Of a stretch of 64,000 nt of DNA, positions 50,042-60,813 are shown piece after piece (position 1 is the stretch's first letter; each line of letters begins with the position of its first letter). The position numbers and the translations under genes are program-made. The stretch comes from Streptacidiphilus rugosus AM-16 (GTDB lineage Bacteria; Actinomycetota; Actinomycetes; Streptomycetales; Streptomycetaceae). The stretch is from positions 1 through 64,000 of the forward strand of contig NZ_JQMJ01000004.1 of assembly GCF_000744655.1 (NCBI RefSeq). Reading direction: 5' to 3'. The notes below the pieces were generated by a model that saw only the letters and a program-made list of their open reading frames with translations, searched no databases and had not been told where the DNA came from.

Positions 50042-53000
50042 ATGACGACCCGCCCTACCACCGCGAGTCAGGAGGTTCAGAAGCGCTTCGACGACGCCGT
50101 GCGAGCGGGCGGGAAACAGCTTGACCTTGCCGGGCTCCACCTGTCGGAGCTGCCGGACTGGGAGGCGTGGCCGAGCGACCTCGGCGGACTGGCGCACCTG
50201 GACCTGTCCTACAACCTGCTGACCACGCTGCCGGAGTGTCTGCGCAACCTCCGTCAGCTCGAGAGCATCGACCTGGAGGGGAACGGGCTCGCCTCGCTGC
50301 CGGACTGGCTGGAAAGCCTCAGCGGACTCGTGACCTTGTATGTGGGACGGAACAACCTGACGGATCTCCCGCGGTGGAGACCTGGGGTGTTCGACCGCCT
50401 GACGGACGTGGACCTCTCTGGAAATCAACTGTCCGAGCTGCCCCCATGGATGGCCGAGCTCCCCAATGTCCTGGCTCTCTACCTACGGGACAACCGGCTT
50501 ACGTCGCTCCCTGAGTGGCTGGGCAACTTCGGCCGTCTGAACTCCCTGGACGTGTCCGGCAACGACCTTGGGGCGTTGCCGGAGTGGCTGGGGAGGTTGA
50601 AAGGCCTGGCCAGGCTGTCCGTGGGCCGCACCGGACTGTCGGAGCTCCCCCGGTCACTGCAGTTCCGGTCTCTCGAGTACCTGGACCTGTCCGGGAACCG
50701 GCTCACACAGCTTCCCGACTGGGTGGGCACCCTGCCCGTGCTGAGGGAGCTGGACTTGTCCGGCAACGCCCTGTCGGCCCTGCCGGAGTCGCTGGGCACC
50801 CTGGCTGCGCTCAGCATCCTGGACCTTTCGAGGAATCCGCTGCCACAGGTCCCGCCCGAGATCCAGGGGGCGCAGGCCGCGGTCGCGTTCCTGCTGGGGG
50901 TTCAGGCGGACCCCGTGCAGTTGTGGACGTCGAAGATGCTTCTCGTCGGTCAGGGAAGGTCCGGCAAGACGTCCCTGCTGAAGGCCCTGCAGGGGCTCGA
51001 ACACGATCCGGGTGAGCTGAGCACGCACGGGGTGCACGTCGCCGGACTCGAGTTGGCGCACCCGCGTCGGGAGGGGGTGACGATGGAGCTGAGCACCTGG
51101 GACTTCGGGGGCCAGGACATCTACCACGCCACCCACCAGTTCTTCCTCAGTGAGCGCTCGTTGTTCCTGCTCCTGTGGGACGCGCAGGTCGGCTGGGAGG
51201 AGAGCAAGCTCTACTACTGGCTCGACATGATCAAGGCCCGGGCGCCGCACGCGCCCGTGGTGCTGGTGGCCACCCATCTGGGGCCGCGGCCTCCGGACCT
51301 GCCGCTGCACCTGCTCCACGAGGCCTATCCCGGCATGATCGCCCGCAGCGTGGCCGTCGACAGCGCCACCGGTGAGGGCCTGGACGAGTTGCGGGCCCTC
51401 ATCACGGGTCTCGCCGCCGACCTGCCCTTGATGGGAATCCGTTGGCCACGGTCCTGGCTCGACTCCGCCCAGTCGCTGCGGCAGCGACCCGACACCCACA
51501 TCACCAGCGAGGAACTCCAACGTGCCCTGGACGAACACGGCATCGGCGATCCAGTGCACCGGCACGCGCTGGCCACGGCGCTGCACAGCCTGGGAGACAT
51601 CCTGTACTACCCGGGCGACGAAGACCTCGCCGACATGGTGGTGCTTCGCCCGCAGTGGTTGACCGGCTACCTGAGCAAGGTGCTGGACGACCCGGAGGTG
51701 CGACTCAATCACGGGATTCTCACGGCGGAGGCGCGGCGGCGAATCTGGCATGACCTGGAACCGGGCCTCCGAGAGCATTTCGTGTCGATGATGGACCGGT
51801 TCGACCTCTCCTACCGGACCAGTGAGCACAGCAACGTCCTGGTCGTGGAGCTGCTGCCGTGGCAGCCCCCGGCCTACGGCGACGTCTGGGACGAGCAGCC
51901 TGCCGGCGGCGAGCGCGAGCTGCGGTTGCGCTACCGGCTGCACACGGTGCCGCCGGGGATCCCGACCTGGTTCATCGCCCGTGAGCACCGCTTCACCACC
52001 GGGCTGCACTGGCGGACCGGCGTCGTCCTGGCTCACCCCGACGGGGAGCACCGCGCTCTGCTCAGCGTGGACCGTCATGCCAGAACGGCGGAGCTGACGG
52101 TCCGCGGCCCCTATCCGCACGACTTCTTCGCTCTGCTGAGTGACGGTTTCGAAGAGACCCTCGGTCGTTACCCGGGACTCGAGGTCACCCGTCTGGTCCC
52201 CTGCCCCCACCACGACCAGGACGGGGAGCACTGCGCTCACGAGTTCCCCCACCAGCTGCTGCTGCAGCGGCTGCGCCGGACGCCCCCGCTGGTCCGGGTG
52301 GAGTGTCCGGTCCACCTCGATCCGCCGCTGGATGTGCGACAGCTTCTGCAGGGCCTCGAACCGCCGGCGCCCGAGCGGTCGGTCGAGCTGGCTCAGGCCG
52401 CCCTGGAAGCGGTCCAGCACCTGGAGCACGCCGTCACGCAGCAGCACGGTGACGTCGTCGACCAGCTGCGGCAGGTCCGCGCCCAGCAGCAGTCGATCGC
52501 CACCGAGCAGCAGCGCCGCTTCCTGGCGCTCGCGCGGATGCAGCGCGATGCCCAGGAGGTGGTGTGCCCGTCCGTCGTGTCGGTCCTTCCGGCCCGTCGA
52601 CGGATCGGTGGGGTGCTGCCGGTGAAGATGCTGCACTTGCACCTGTACTGCGAGGCTCCCGGGGCCTGGCACCGCCTTCCGGGGGTCGCCCCCTACGAAG
52701 TCCGCCTGTCGTCGGAAATAAGGCGGACCGTCCTACCCTACGTCCAGCGGGTCCTCACGGTTCTCAAGTACGCGGTTCCGGTGGCTGGGGCGGCCGTGGG
52801 CATCGCATCGGAGGATCTGGCCAAGCACCTCAAGGCCGACATCGAGACCATGGAAGCCCTGATCGAGGGTCTCCCTGATCAACTGCATGAGCCCCAGCAC
52901 CTGGTGGCCCCGAGCGTCCGTGTCGTACGGGCGGAGACCGATGCCGCGTTCCGGCGTATGCAGGACCTGCTGACGCACCTGGACCCCAAGCGCTCGTGGG

Positions 53001-53110
53001 CGGGTCTGAGCAAGGTGAGCACTCCCGAGGGCCACGTCTACTGGCTGTGCCCCGCCCACGCGACGCAGTACCGGGGCCTTCCGGGAGATGCGGTGTCACC
53101 GACCGCCTGA
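50042..53110 (+). CDS. LRR-Roc-COR (ROCO) family GTPase
   Basis: A 1022-residue cytoplasmic protein. Residues about 25-290 hold about 11 leucine-rich repeats (LAHLDLSYNLLTTLPECLRN, LRELDLSGNALSALPESLGT). The Roc GTPase domain follows: P-loop G303-QGRSGKT310, switch II D354-FGGQD and 411-THLG where NKxD is usual. The part after about residue 480 resembles a COR domain, with VVLRPQWLTGYLSKVLDD and LLPWQPPAYGDVWDEQ. A C-terminal region of 250 residues (HLEHAVTQQHGDVVDQLRQV coiled coil, then KMLHLHLYCEAPGAWHRLP) is unassigned. ROCO proteins are dimeric GTPases acting in signalling; bacterial roles are mostly unknown. No kinase or toxin domain is seen, and no neighbour is clearly linked. Confidence 0.9.
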   Translation: MTTRPTTASQEVQKRFDDAVRAGGKQLDLAGLHLSELPDWEAWPSDLGGLAHLDLSYNLLTTLPECLRNLRQLESIDLEGNGLASLPDWLESLSGLVTLYVGRNNLTDLPRWRPGVFDRLTDVDLSGNQLSELPPWMAELPNVLALYLRDNRLTSLPEWLGNFGRLNSLDVSGNDLGALPEWLGRLKGLARLSVGRTGLSELPRSLQFRSLEYLDLSGNRLTQLPDWVGTLPVLRELDLSGNALSALPESLGTLAALSILDLSRNPLPQVPPEIQGAQAAVAFLLGVQADPVQLWTSKMLLVGQGRSGKTSLLKALQGLEHDPGELSTHGVHVAGLELAHPRREGVTMELSTWDFGGQDIYHATHQFFLSERSLFLLLWDAQVGWEESKLYYWLDMIKARAPHAPVVLVATHLGPRPPDLPLHLLHEAYPGMIARSVAVDSATGEGLDELRALITGLAADLPLMGIRWPRSWLDSAQSLRQRPDTHITSEELQRALDEHGIGDPVHRHALATALHSLGDILYYPGDEDLADMVVLRPQWLTGYLSKVLDDPEVRLNHGILTAEARRRIWHDLEPGLREHFVSMMDRFDLSYRTSEHSNVLVVELLPWQPPAYGDVWDEQPAGGERELRLRYRLHTVPPGIPTWFIAREHRFTTGLHWRTGVVLAHPDGEHRALLSVDRHARTAELTVRGPYPHDFFALLSDGFEETLGRYPGLEVTRLVPCPHHDQDGEHCAHEFPHQLLLQRLRRTPPLVRVECPVHLDPPLDVRQLLQGLEPPAPERSVELAQAALEAVQHLEHAVTQQHGDVVDQLRQVRAQQQSIATEQQRRFLALARMQRDAQEVVCPSVVSVLPARRRIGGVLPVKMLHLHLYCEAPGAWHRLPGVAPYEVRLSSEIRRTVLPYVQRVLTVLKYAVPVAGAAVGIASEDLAKHLKADIETMEALIEGLPDQLHEPQHLVAPSVRVVRAETDAAFRRMQDLLTHLDPKRSWAGLSKVSTPEGHVYWLCPAHATQYRGLPGDAVSPTA

Positions 53111-53217
53111 TGCCGGGCCGGCGATCCCGCCACGGGAGGAAGGATCGGACGGGCCCGGCAGCGAGGGCCACCAGCCGCGGCGCGGCTCGGCCGGCACGGA
53201 GCTCGGCGTACGGGCAG

Positions 53218-53259
53218 GCCCGGCGCGCCTTCTTGGGGGGATCCGAGGGCGCGCCGGGC
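53218..53259. terminator. Bidirectional terminator hairpin between convergent genes
   Basis: GCCCGGCGCGCC (53218-53229) and GGCGCGCCGGGC (53248-53259) form a perfect 12-base stem around an 18-base loop. It lies between the stop of the plus-strand ROCO gene (53110) and the end of the minus-strand APC gene (53272), so it can end both. Confidence 0.75.
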
Positions 53260-53271
53260 TCTGGTCCGGCG

Positions 53272-54933
53272 TCAGGCGACGGCCGTGGCGGGCGGGGCCG
53301 GGAGGTCGCGGGACTCGTCCGCGGCGACGGCGGTGACCACGGCTTCGGCGGGCAGGGCCTTGCGGACGGCGTAGTAGTAGACGGCCAGACTGTAGGCCGT
53401 GACGGTGGCGAGGTCCCACCAGTTCGGGAGGATGCCGCGGGCGGCGGTGCCGTAGCGGCCCAGGTAGCCGATGAGCAGCATGCCGCCGAGCCAGGGGGCG
53501 ATCCACAGGGCGGAGCGCCAGTGCAGGTCGGTGCGGGCTTCGGCGGGGGTCAGGCGGCGGATGCCGGCGAAGACGGTGAGGCCGAGGGCCAGGGAGGCGC
53601 AGATCTTCCAGTTGGCCTCGAAGCCGGACCAGTAGACGGTGAGGTTGGCGAAGACGAACGCGAGGGGCGACAGGACCCGCCAGGCCGGGGTGCGGTAGGG
53701 GCGGTGGCGGAAGGGGTCGCGCAGGCGCAGGGCGTGCAGGGCGACCGGGGCGTAGGCGTACATGATCATGGTGGCGGAGGTGACCAGGCCGACCAGGGAC
53801 TGCCAGCTGGGGAACGGGAGCAGGCACAGTTCGCCGATGACGAAGGCGGCGAGGATCGACCAGACCGGGACGCCGCGCACGTTGATCCGGGCCAGTTGGG
53901 CGGGCAGGGAGCGTTCCCGGCCCATCGCGTAGGTGATGCGCGCGGTGGTGCCGACGTAGACGAGGCCGGTGGCGGCCGGGGAGACGACGGCGTCGAGGTA
54001 GAGCACGAAGGCGAGCCACCCGACCCCCAGGGCGCTGGCGATCTGGGCGTAGGGGCCGAAGGCGCCGGCCCCGATCGGACTGGCCCAGCCGTGCACGAGG
54101 TTGGCCGGGACGAGCGCTCCGATGAACGCGGCCTCGAGCAGCAGGTAGACGACCATGCCGATGACGGTGGAGACGATGACGGCGCGGGAGACGTCCTGCT
54201 GCGGGCGGCGCGCCTCGCCCGCCATCTGGATGGCCTGTTCGAAGCCCTGGAGGGCGAAGACGACGCCGGCGGGCAGCGCGGCGAAGACTCCGTGGACGCC
54301 GAAGGGCATGAAGCCGCCGCCGGCGGTGAAGTTGCCCGCGTGGAAGGACAGGGTGACCAGCACGACGACGGTCAGCAGCGGGACGAGGGTCTTCCAGACC
54401 ACGGCGACGGCGTTGGAGTCCGACAGCATGCGCACGCCGACGAGGTTGATCAGGGTGAACAGGAGCAGGAACGCGCTGGCGATGGCGATGCCCGGCCAGG
54501 TCAGGTCGCCGTGGGGGTCGAGAATGGTGACGTGGCGGCTCACCCAGCCGATGTGGGCGGTGTAGGACAGGGTCGCCTCGACCTCGATCGGGGCGATGGT
54601 CACCGCCTGAAGGAAGGTCATCCAGCCTGCGGTGAACGCGGCGAGGGGTCCGAAGGCGAAGCTGGGGAACCGAGCCGTGCCGCCGGCGAAGGGGTAGGCG
54701 GCGCCGAGTTCCGCGTGGACGAGGGCGATCACCAGGAGCATGACGGCGGCGAGGGCCCAGGAGATCAGGGAGGCGGGCCCGGCGACGGTGGCGGCGGTCA
54801 GCGCGCCCAGCAGCCAGCCGGATCCGATGATGGAGCCGAGCGAGACGAACATCAGGCCCCAGAACCCGAGGTTGCGCTGGAGGCCTCTGGGGGCGCCGGT
54901 GACGTGCACGGGGGCGGTGCTGGTCGTTGTCAT
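53272..54933 (-). CDS. APC-family amino acid permease
   Basis: A 553-residue protein with about 12 membrane helices. It starts GLQRNLGFWGLMFVSLGSII, with GSIIGSGWLLGA, the conserved helix 1 motif of the APC (amino acid-polyamine-organocation) superfamily; WALAAVMLLVIALVHAELGA and PAGVVFALQGFEQAIQMAGE follow. It imports amino acids or amines, substrate unknown. Its ATG overlaps the stop of the MFS gene (ATGA), and AAGGAGA lies before the start. It is the last gene of the minus-strand transport operon. Confidence 0.88.
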   Translation of the reverse strand: MTTTSTAPVHVTGAPRGLQRNLGFWGLMFVSLGSIIGSGWLLGALTAATVAGPASLISWALAAVMLLVIALVHAELGAAYPFAGGTARFPSFAFGPLAAFTAGWMTFLQAVTIAPIEVEATLSYTAHIGWVSRHVTILDPHGDLTWPGIAIASAFLLLFTLINLVGVRMLSDSNAVAVVWKTLVPLLTVVVLVTLSFHAGNFTAGGGFMPFGVHGVFAALPAGVVFALQGFEQAIQMAGEARRPQQDVSRAVIVSTVIGMVVYLLLEAAFIGALVPANLVHGWASPIGAGAFGPYAQIASALGVGWLAFVLYLDAVVSPAATGLVYVGTTARITYAMGRERSLPAQLARINVRGVPVWSILAAFVIGELCLLPFPSWQSLVGLVTSATMIMYAYAPVALHALRLRDPFRHRPYRTPAWRVLSPLAFVFANLTVYWSGFEANWKICASLALGLTVFAGIRRLTPAEARTDLHWRSALWIAPWLGGMLLIGYLGRYGTAARGILPNWWDLATVTAYSLAVYYYAVRKALPAEAVVTAVAADESRDLPAPPATAVA

Positions 54934-56396
54934 GGGTTGTTCTCCTTCGTGGCGGACGGTGTGCGGGAGGACACGTGCAGGGGCCGGGGTCGGTCGGCCG
55001 GGGTGGCGATGCCTTCCAGGGGGCGGGCGTTGGTGGCGGGCCCGAAGGCGGCGATGACGAGCGCGACGGTGACCATGGCGGCCGCGGAGACCGTGAAGAC
55101 CCAGGCCGTGCCCGCGTTGTGGAGCAGCGGCACCAGGACGAAGGGCATGGCCGCGGTGGACAGGCGCGACATGGCGTAGGCGCTGCCGGTGGCGACGGCA
55201 CGCACCGAGGTCGGGAAGAGTTCGGTCTGGTAGACGTGGAAGGCGTTGGAGAAGACGTTGGAGACCATCGTGTAGGCGAGGCCTGCCAGGACCAGCCACA
55301 CGGGGCTGGCGGCGAGCGCGTAGCCGAGGCCGAGGGCCGCCATCAGCAGCGCGGAGCCGGTGATGAGCCACTTGCGTTCGACGCGTTCGATCAGGGGCAG
55401 TGAGAGCAGGGATCCGATCGGGTAGCCGAGGTAGGCGGCCGCGGTGTAGCCGAGGGAGCCCACGACGGAGTAGCCCTTGGCGGTCAGCACCAGCGGGGCG
55501 AGGCTGCCGAAGCCGTAGTAGCCGAAGGTCTGCAGTGTCTGGAAGGCGCCCATGAGTGCGGTGTTGCGGGCCAGCGGTCGGCGCAGCAGCGCGCGGATGG
55601 GCAGGCGGGGCGCGGGGTCGATGTCGTGGCGGGGCGGGGCGAGGGGACCGCGGCGGGCGGCCTGGTGTTCGAGCTCGGCGGTGATGCGGGCGGCTTCGTC
55701 GTGCCGGCCGACGGCCTCGAGCCAGCGGGGCGACTCGGGCAGGGCGCGGCGGACGAAGGCGACGGCCACGGCGCCGAGGGAGCCGGCGACGAGCAGCCAG
55801 CGCCAGCCCTCGAGGCCGAGCAGGTGTGAGGTGGCCAGGGTGCGGCCCAGCAGGCCGACCACGGGGACGCCGCAGAAGGCGACGGTGTAGGCGACGGCGA
55901 TGAACCGGCCGCGGACGCGTTCGGGCAGCAGGTCGGCGAGATAGGTGTCGGCGACGGGGAGTTCCGCGCCGATGCCGATGCCGGCGACGAACCGGGCGAT
56001 GACCAGCCACAGCAGGGTGGGGCTGAACGCGCCGGCGAGCGAGGCGGCCGAGTAGAGCGCGAGCGTGGTCAGGAACGCGGTGCGGCGCCCGATCCGGTCG
56101 GCGACCAGCGGCAGGACGCAGGCGCCGAGGAAGGCTCCCAGGAACGCGGAGCTGAGGATCCAGGGGAGCCGGCCGGCGGTGACGTGGAAGTCCCGGACGA
56201 GGGTGGCGCTGAGGACTCCGGCGAGGAAGACCTCGTACAGGTCGAAGAAGAGGCCGAGGCCGATGACGGCGGTGATCCGGCGGTGGGCGGGCAGGACGGG
56301 GAGTCGGTTCAGGCGTGCCGCGACGGAGAACACGGCGACGGGGGCCCCGGGGGTGGGCGCCGTGTTCGCTGCGCTGGTGGGGATGGCCTGCGTCAT
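54930..56396 (-). CDS. MFS transporter
   Basis: A 488-residue protein with 12 predicted helices, starting ITAVIGLGLFFDLYEVFLAG. Sugar-porter/MHS-like motifs are visible: VADRIGRRTAFLTTLALY after helix 2, ARFVAGIGIGAELPVADTYL and LPERVRGRFIAVAYTVAF, and LFPTSVRAVATGSAYAMSRL in the second half. It is likely an aromatic/organic acid or sugar symporter, substrate unknown. A strong hairpin (56420-56451) separates it from the upstream lipoprotein gene, so its expression may be reduced or controlled there. Confidence 0.88.
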   Translation of the reverse strand: MTQAIPTSAANTAPTPGAPVAVFSVAARLNRLPVLPAHRRITAVIGLGLFFDLYEVFLAGVLSATLVRDFHVTAGRLPWILSSAFLGAFLGACVLPLVADRIGRRTAFLTTLALYSAASLAGAFSPTLLWLVIARFVAGIGIGAELPVADTYLADLLPERVRGRFIAVAYTVAFCGVPVVGLLGRTLATSHLLGLEGWRWLLVAGSLGAVAVAFVRRALPESPRWLEAVGRHDEAARITAELEHQAARRGPLAPPRHDIDPAPRLPIRALLRRPLARNTALMGAFQTLQTFGYYGFGSLAPLVLTAKGYSVVGSLGYTAAAYLGYPIGSLLSLPLIERVERKWLITGSALLMAALGLGYALAASPVWLVLAGLAYTMVSNVFSNAFHVYQTELFPTSVRAVATGSAYAMSRLSTAAMPFVLVPLLHNAGTAWVFTVSAAAMVTVALVIAAFGPATNARPLEGIATPADRPRPLHVSSRTPSATKENNP

Positions 56397-56419
56397 GGGT
56401 GGTGGGCTTTCTCCTGGGT

Positions 56420-56451
56420 CGCGGGGGCGGCCGGGTGGCGCCGCCCCCGCG
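56420..56451 (-). terminator. Hairpin between the lipoprotein and MFS genes
   Basis: CGCGGGGGCGGC (56420-56431) and GCCGCCCCCGCG (56440-56451) form a perfect 12-base stem with an 8-base loop. It lies right after the stop of the binding-protein gene (56458) and just before the MFS start (56396). It may act as a partial terminator or protect mRNA ends. Confidence 0.65.
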
Positions 56452-56457
56452 GGCTGG

Positions 56458-57606
56458 TCAGTTGATCGGGCTGTAGACGCCGTTCTCGATCACCAGGGGG
56501 ACGGCCCGGTAGTTGCCGTCGCGTCCGGCGGTGAAGTTGAAGCTGCCGAGGACCGTGTCGAGGTTCTTCGTCTGCTTCAGCCCGGCGAGGATGCCGGCCC
56601 GGTCGGCGCCGCCGGTGGCGATGGCGTGGGCGAGGATGAACGCTCCGGCGTAGGCCTGGGCGCCGAACTGGTCCGGGTCGGTGCCGTAGGCCTTGCGGTA
56701 TTCGGCGACGAAGGCCTTGGACAGGGGGTCGGCGGAGTGGGAGTCCCAGGCCGAGGCGACCAGCGTGTTGTTCGCCGCGGCACCGGCTCCGCCGATGAAC
56801 TTGGGGCTGTTGAAGCCGTTGCTGCCGACCACGGGCTGGTTCAGGCCGAGTTGGCGGGCCTGCTGCAGCAGACCGATGCCGCCCTGCGGGACGGCGGCGA
56901 CGAACAGGGCGTCGGGGTTCGCCTGCTTGGCCTGGGTGAGCTGGGCGGCGAAGTCCTTGTCGGTGGAGGCGAAGGACAGCTTGGCGGCGAGCTGGATGCC
57001 CTGGGCCCGCATGGCGGCTTCGAAGGTCTTGGCGGAGGAGGTGGTGGTGGCGTCGTCGTCGGCGTAGAGGAGGACGGCGCGCTTGATGTGGTAGCGGGCC
57101 TTGGCGGCGGCGACGGCCTGCGGGACGAGTTGGCTGTCCGTCAGGGAGTCGCGCCAGATCTTGTCGCCGACGTCGGTGATGCCCTTGGTGGCGGAGGCGG
57201 AGACGAGCAGCACCGGCACTCCGGCGCTCTGGGCGACCGGGGAGGTGGTCTGGGCGCTGGTGGAGGAGGTGGGGCCGATGATCGCGGCCACCTGGTCGGC
57301 GTTGATGAGCTGGTCGTAGAGGGTGGACGCCTGGGCGACCTGGGAGTGGTCGTCGGTGAACTCGAAGTGGATGCGGCGGCTCGCGAGTATGCCGGAGGCG
57401 TTGATGTCCTTCTCGGCGAGTTTCAGCGCTCTTTGCTGGGCGGTGCCGAAGGGGGCGGCCGCGCCGGTGGTGGAGACGACGACGCCGATGTTCACGGTGC
57501 CGTCGCTGCTCGTCGCGCTGGCGGTGCCGGCGCAGCCGGAGGCGAGCAGGCCGAGTGCGGTGGCGGCGGCGGAGGCGGCGAGGGCGCGGCGGTTGCGGGG
57601 GTTCAT
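56458..57606 (-). CDS. LivJ-type ABC transporter substrate-binding lipoprotein
   Basis: A 382-residue protein with a lipobox (ALGLLASGCAG, Cys about residue 25), so it is anchored outside the membrane. It has the periplasmic-binding fold of branched-chain amino acid binding proteins: VNIGVVVSTTGAAAPFGTAQ, HFEFTDDHSQVAQASTLYDQ, VAAIIGPTSSTSAQTTSPVA, AYAGAFILAHAIATGG. It delivers its ligand to LivH/LivM. Its ATG overlaps the stop of the hydrolase gene (ATGA). The placement after a hydrolase is unusual. Confidence 0.9.
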   Translation of the reverse strand: MNPRNRRALAASAAATALGLLASGCAGTASATSSDGTVNIGVVVSTTGAAAPFGTAQQRALKLAEKDINASGILASRRIHFEFTDDHSQVAQASTLYDQLINADQVAAIIGPTSSTSAQTTSPVAQSAGVPVLLVSASATKGITDVGDKIWRDSLTDSQLVPQAVAAAKARYHIKRAVLLYADDDATTTSSAKTFEAAMRAQGIQLAAKLSFASTDKDFAAQLTQAKQANPDALFVAAVPQGGIGLLQQARQLGLNQPVVGSNGFNSPKFIGGAGAAANNTLVASAWDSHSADPLSKAFVAEYRKAYGTDPDQFGAQAYAGAFILAHAIATGGADRAGILAGLKQTKNLDTVLGSFNFTAGRDGNYRAVPLVIENGVYSPIN

Positions 57607-58472
57607 GAGACTCCTCGGTCGGTGAGGTGGTGCGCGGCGGTACTGGTCACGAATTCGGTGACCAGGGCGTTGAAGCGGTCGGGCTCCTCGAAGAAGGGCA
57701 GGTGGCCGCTGTCGGGGAAGAGTTCGAGCCGGTGGTGCGGCAGGGTGGCGATGGCGCTTCGGGCGCTATCGAGTGGCACCCGGGGGTCTTTGCCGCCCCA
57801 GACGACGAGGGTGGGGGCGGTGACCTGGTGCAGCCGGTCGCGCACGTGCCACTGGCCGGCGAGGTGGGGGTCCATCAGCTCGGAGAGCATCAGGGTGTTG
57901 GCTGCGGTGCGTCCTGGCAGGGCCTGGGCGGTGGTGAAGGGCAGCAGGATCTCCATGAGCTGGTGCCGGGCGGCGGGCGCGAGATGGCGCAGTTCCCTCT
58001 CGACGTCCTGGTCCGAGCACTGGCCGGCTGCGGTGAGGGTGCTGCGGGTGAGGGTGTCGCGGACGGAGTCGTAGATCTGCTGGGCGCTGTGGAAGGCGGA
58101 GGCGGAGGCGGTGAGGACCAGCCGTTCGACGCGCCGGGGGGCGGCGAGGTGGGCGAGGACCGCGACCTGGGCGCCCAGGGAGCTGCCGAGCACGGTGAAC
58201 CGGTCGTGGCCCAGGTGGTCGGCGACGGCCAGGACCTGGTCGCGGCAGAGGGCGGCGACGGGGCGGCTGGTGTCGGTGGGGGCGTCGCTGTAACCGCAGC
58301 CGGGCAGGTCCAGCGCGGCGACCTGGAAGTGGTCCGCCAGGCCGCGCACGGTGGGCGCGAAGAGGTCGGCGCTGAGTCCGCCGCCGTGCACCAGGACGAG
58401 GGCGGGCCCTCGGGTGCCGGCGGTCAGGATGCGGGTGCGCAGGCCTCGGATGCGCGCGAAGGCGATGTTCAT
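57603..58472 (-). CDS. Alpha/beta hydrolase
   Basis: A 289-residue alpha/beta-fold hydrolase. The oxyanion strand is LVLVHGGGLSADLF, the nucleophile elbow is VLGSSLGAQVAVL (Ser in GSSLG), the acid is probably Asp in WGGKDPRVPL, and the His is in FPDSGHLPFFEEPD. All parts of the triad are visible. It cuts an ester, lactone or amide; the substrate is unknown. It overlaps both livF upstream and the lipoprotein gene downstream by four bases, which places it inside the transport operon. Confidence 0.9.
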   Translation of the reverse strand: MNIAFARIRGLRTRILTAGTRGPALVLVHGGGLSADLFAPTVRGLADHFQVAALDLPGCGYSDAPTDTSRPVAALCRDQVLAVADHLGHDRFTVLGSSLGAQVAVLAHLAAPRRVERLVLTASASAFHSAQQIYDSVRDTLTRSTLTAAGQCSDQDVERELRHLAPAARHQLMEILLPFTTAQALPGRTAANTLMLSELMDPHLAGQWHVRDRLHQVTAPTLVVWGGKDPRVPLDSARSAIATLPHHRLELFPDSGHLPFFEEPDRFNALVTEFVTSTAAHHLTDRGVS

Positions 58473-59171
58473 GCCGGGCTCGTGGCGAGCGGGCGGGTCG
58501 CGCCGCCGCCGAGGTAGGCGGCGGCGACCGACTCGTCGGCGAGCAGGTCCTGCCCGGTGCCGGTGACCGCGAGGCGTCCGGTCTCCAGGACGGCGGCGCG
58601 GTCGGCGACGGCCAGGGCGCGGCGGGCGTTCTGCTCGACCACGACGACGGTGGTGCCGTCGGCGCGTATCTGTCCGATCAGGTCGAAGACCTGAGTGGCC
58701 ATCAGCGGGGACAGGCCGAGGGTGGGCTCGTCGAGCAGCAGGACGCGGGGGCGCAGCAGCAACCCGCGGGCGATGGCGAGCATCTGCTGCTCGCCGCCGC
58801 TGAGGGTGCCGGCGGGTGCGTGCCAGCGCTGGGTGAGGATCGGAAAGCGGTCCAGTACGCCGGTGCGGTCGGTTCCGGCGATCGCGAGGTTGTCGCGGAC
58901 ACTCATGCGGGCCTGCACGGCGCGGCCTTCGGGGACGAGCACCAGGCCGGCGCGCACGCGCCGGTGGGAGGGCATGCGGGTGATGTCGCGTCCGTCGAAG
59001 ACGACGCGACCCGCGGAGGGGCGCAGCAGTCCGGCGACGGCTTTGAGGGTGGTGGTCTTGCCGGCGCCGTTGGCGCCGACCAGGGCGAAGGTGGAGTCGT
59101 CGGGGACGGCCAGGTCGAGGCCGCGGACGACGTCGGGGGTTCCCGGGTAGCGGACGCTGAGCCCGGTTGTC

Positions 59172-59182
<11 letters not shown>
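58469..59182 (-). CDS. ABC transporter ATP-binding protein, LivF type
   Basis: A 237-residue ATPase. Walker A GANGAGKTTTLKAVAGLL, signature LSGGEQQMLAIARGL, Walker B VLLLDEPTLGLSP and H-loop VVVVEQNARRALAVADRA. The length and the AVxxGxTxxLLA tail match LivF of branched-chain amino acid-type ABC importers. The GTG start lies inside the last codons of the LivM-LivG gene (11-base overlap). Confidence 0.93.
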
Positions 59183-60809
<1,627 letters not shown>

Positions 60810-60813
60810 GGGC

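Noticed and set aside
52996-55201. Very long open frames on both strands over the APC permease gene (over 700 codons)
   Set aside because: Their residues are Gly/Asp/Arg- or Pro/Arg-rich, as expected from antisense or shifted reading of a GC-rich gene; the APC frame has clear membrane helices and motifs.
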